64,000 nt of DNA from Actinomyces wuliandei (GTDB lineage: Bacteria; Actinomycetota; Actinomycetes; Actinomycetales; Actinomycetaceae): contig NZ_CP025227.1 in NCBI RefSeq assembly GCF_004010955.1, forward strand, positions 1,054,001 to 1,118,000, in the 5' to 3' direction. Positions 62,911 to 64,000 of this stretch are shown piece by piece (the stretch's first letter is position 1; each line of letters begins with the position of its first letter). The notes beneath the pieces were generated by a model, which had not been told where the DNA came from, did no database searches, and worked only from the letters and a program-made list of their open reading frames with translations. Made by a program: the position numbers and the translations under genes.

Positions 62911-64000
62911 CGCCCCGCCCCGCCCGCTGTCCGGCACCTCGCCCCGCTCGCTGCCTGGCGTCGTCGCCGTTGAGGCGGTCGTCGGCCAGTTTCTGGGGCG
63001 GCGCACCCTGGTGTCCGGGCTGGTCCTCACAGTGGTCGCGGCCTGGGCGGGGTACCAGCTGGAACCTCAGGGGGAGGGAGGCCTTGTCACCACGGGTGTC
63101 CTCCTGGCGACCGCCGGGACGGTGTCCTCCATCGCCTGGACCTGGGTCCTCAGCCCACGTTGGACCACCATGGCGCTGCTGCCGGTGCGCTCCAGGGACC
63201 TGGCCCGCGCCGTCTACCTGGTGGGCACACTCGTCACGCTCATTGAGGTGAGTGCTCCTGCGGCCGTCTTCATGCTGACAGGCCTGGGTGCCTCGTCCAC
63301 CACCGCCACCACCGTCGTCGTGACGGCCTGCCTGGGCCTGGGGGCTGCGCCCTTCGTCATCCTGCTCTGGAGCGCGACGTCCTCCTGGCACCGGCTCGGG
63401 GCCGGAACCACGCTGGCGGCACTCGCCGTCGTGGCGGTCCGTGCGGGTCCTGTCTACGGGGCCGTCACGGCACTGGTCGCGTTTGGGCTGTGCCTCATCA
63501 CCGGCCCGGAGGTCGGCACCGACAGGACCCGGCAGCCCAGGGCAGGACGCCTCGCCGGGTCCTCCCTGGTCCTGGGCGAGCTCCTGCGCTCTCCCATGAC
63601 CCAGGTCAACTCGCTCGTGCTCCTCGGTGCCGGGACGGTGCTCAACCTGGCTCTCCAGCGTCACGGCTCGCCCTGGCTGCCCGGCTGCGTGCTCGTGGTC
63701 GTCAACACCCCGCTGAGCTCGTACTTCTCCAGGCACCCCAGCACCTGGCTCACGGTCAGGACCTGCCCCCGCACCTGGCTGTCCTACTGGCGGTTCGGCG
63801 CCCAGCTCGCCGTCTTCTACGCAGCCTGCGCCGCCGCTGTGACGCTCACCCCAGGCTGGTCGCCCCGTATCCCTGCCAACCTGGCTGCAGCCCTGATGGC
63901 TGCCGTCGCGGCCGCTGGGACTGCCGCCGCCACGGAGATGCACCGGCCGTTCACGGACTGGAAGTCGCAGCGTGAGGTCCTGCGCCACCCTCGCAAGTAC
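62885..64000 (+). CDS. ABC transporter permease (3' end cut by window)
   Basis: The frame is open from GTG 62885 to the last base (372 codons). After a Pro/Ser-rich start come VVAVEAVVGQFLGRRTLVSG and several hydrophobic segments (GLVLTVVAAWAGY, AVYLVGTLVTLIEVSAPAAVF, TTVVVTACLGLGAAPFVILL, AALAVVAVRAG, ALVAFGLCLI, VNSLVLLGAGTVLNLAL), typical of ABC-2 permeases. It overlaps the ATPase gene by 26 bases. An opposite-strand frame over this region is a shadow. The start is provisional, as no strong ribosome site precedes it. Confidence 0.75.
   Translation, partial: MTSPRSSPSAPPRPLSGTSPRSLPGVVAVEAVVGQFLGRRTLVSGLVLTVVAAWAGYQLEPQGEGGLVTTGVLLATAGTVSSIAWTWVLSPRWTTMALLPVRSRDLARAVYLVGTLVTLIEVSAPAAVFMLTGLGASSTTATTVVVTACLGLGAAPFVILLWSATSSWHRLGAGTTLAALAVVAVRAGPVYGAVTALVAFGLCLITGPEVGTDRTRQPRAGRLAGSSLVLGELLRSPMTQVNSLVLLGAGTVLNLALQRHGSPWLPGCVLVVVNTPLSSYFSRHPSTWLTVRTCPRTWLSYWRFGAQLAVFYAACAAAVTLTPGWSPRIPANLAAALMAAVAAAGTAAATEMHRPFTDWKSQREVLRHPRKY

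Noticed and set aside
62900..63988. A 362-codon minus-strand frame opposite the last permease
   Set aside because: The plus-strand frame is hydrophobic, continuous with the ATPase and open to the window end; the minus frame is Gly/Arg/His-rich shadow.

Overview
The window is high-GC DNA from an actinobacterium. Family-level hints point to the Actinomycetaceae (Actinomyces-like): dense operons with ATGA/GTGA overlaps, many GTG starts, an actinobacterial RNase E with a long basic N-terminus, a DevS/DevR-like pair, cydABDC, a SAV_915-like protein, and a surface adhesin with a LAxTG-type sorting signal. The taxonomic call is inference from gene content, not a database result.

Layout. 1-3.7 kb: coaD, a coiled-coil protein, DUF177/YceD, rnc and mutM, nearly all overlapping. 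3.9-13.3 kb: a LuxR-type response regulator facing its likely GAF sensor kinase, which lies downstream of cydABDC (cytochrome bd and its assembly exporter) on the minus strand. 13.7-16.5 kb: rne. 16.7-23.3 kb: a minus-strand sugar-acid operon (PTE-family lactonase, UlaD-like, UlaE-like, PfkB kinase, MFS permease) with a divergent SorC-type regulator. 23.5-27.0 kb: rplU, rpmA, obg, proB. 27.1-33.4 kb: a ribose-type ABC importer with a divergent LacI regulator and its palindromic operator, then a frameshifted AAA ATPase. 33.9-35.2 kb: proA, so proB and proA are split by about 6.8 kb. 35.2-44.2 kb: an anchored acidic protein, a 1398-residue repeat adhesin, and a four-gene cassette that looks like a type VII secretion substrate set with a tandemly duplicated membrane protein. 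44.5-56.1 kb: a nine-gene minus-strand run with three glycosyltransferases, an ABC exporter, two APH-fold kinases, a UDP-sugar dehydrogenase and a two-component system. 56.5-60.2 kb: nadD, a tail-anchored disordered protein, rsfS and a histidine phosphatase. 60.3-64 kb: two tRNA-Ala genes, a DUF2470/HugZ-like gene behind a DtxR-like box, a 63-residue membrane protein, and an ABC ATPase-permease pair that runs off the end.

How it fits together. The housekeeping backbone (obg-proB, proA, nadD-rsfS) is interrupted twice, by about 6.8 kb and about 21 kb of accessory DNA, so this locus looks like an insertion hotspot. The most interesting candidates are: the Ula-like operon, where PTS and UlaG are replaced by MFS, PfkB and a PTE-type lactonase, and where the UlaD homologue carries DxRxxE in place of DxKxxD; the WXG/LXG-like cassette at 40.6-44.2 kb; and the uncharacterised glycan-export operon with paired APH-fold kinases.
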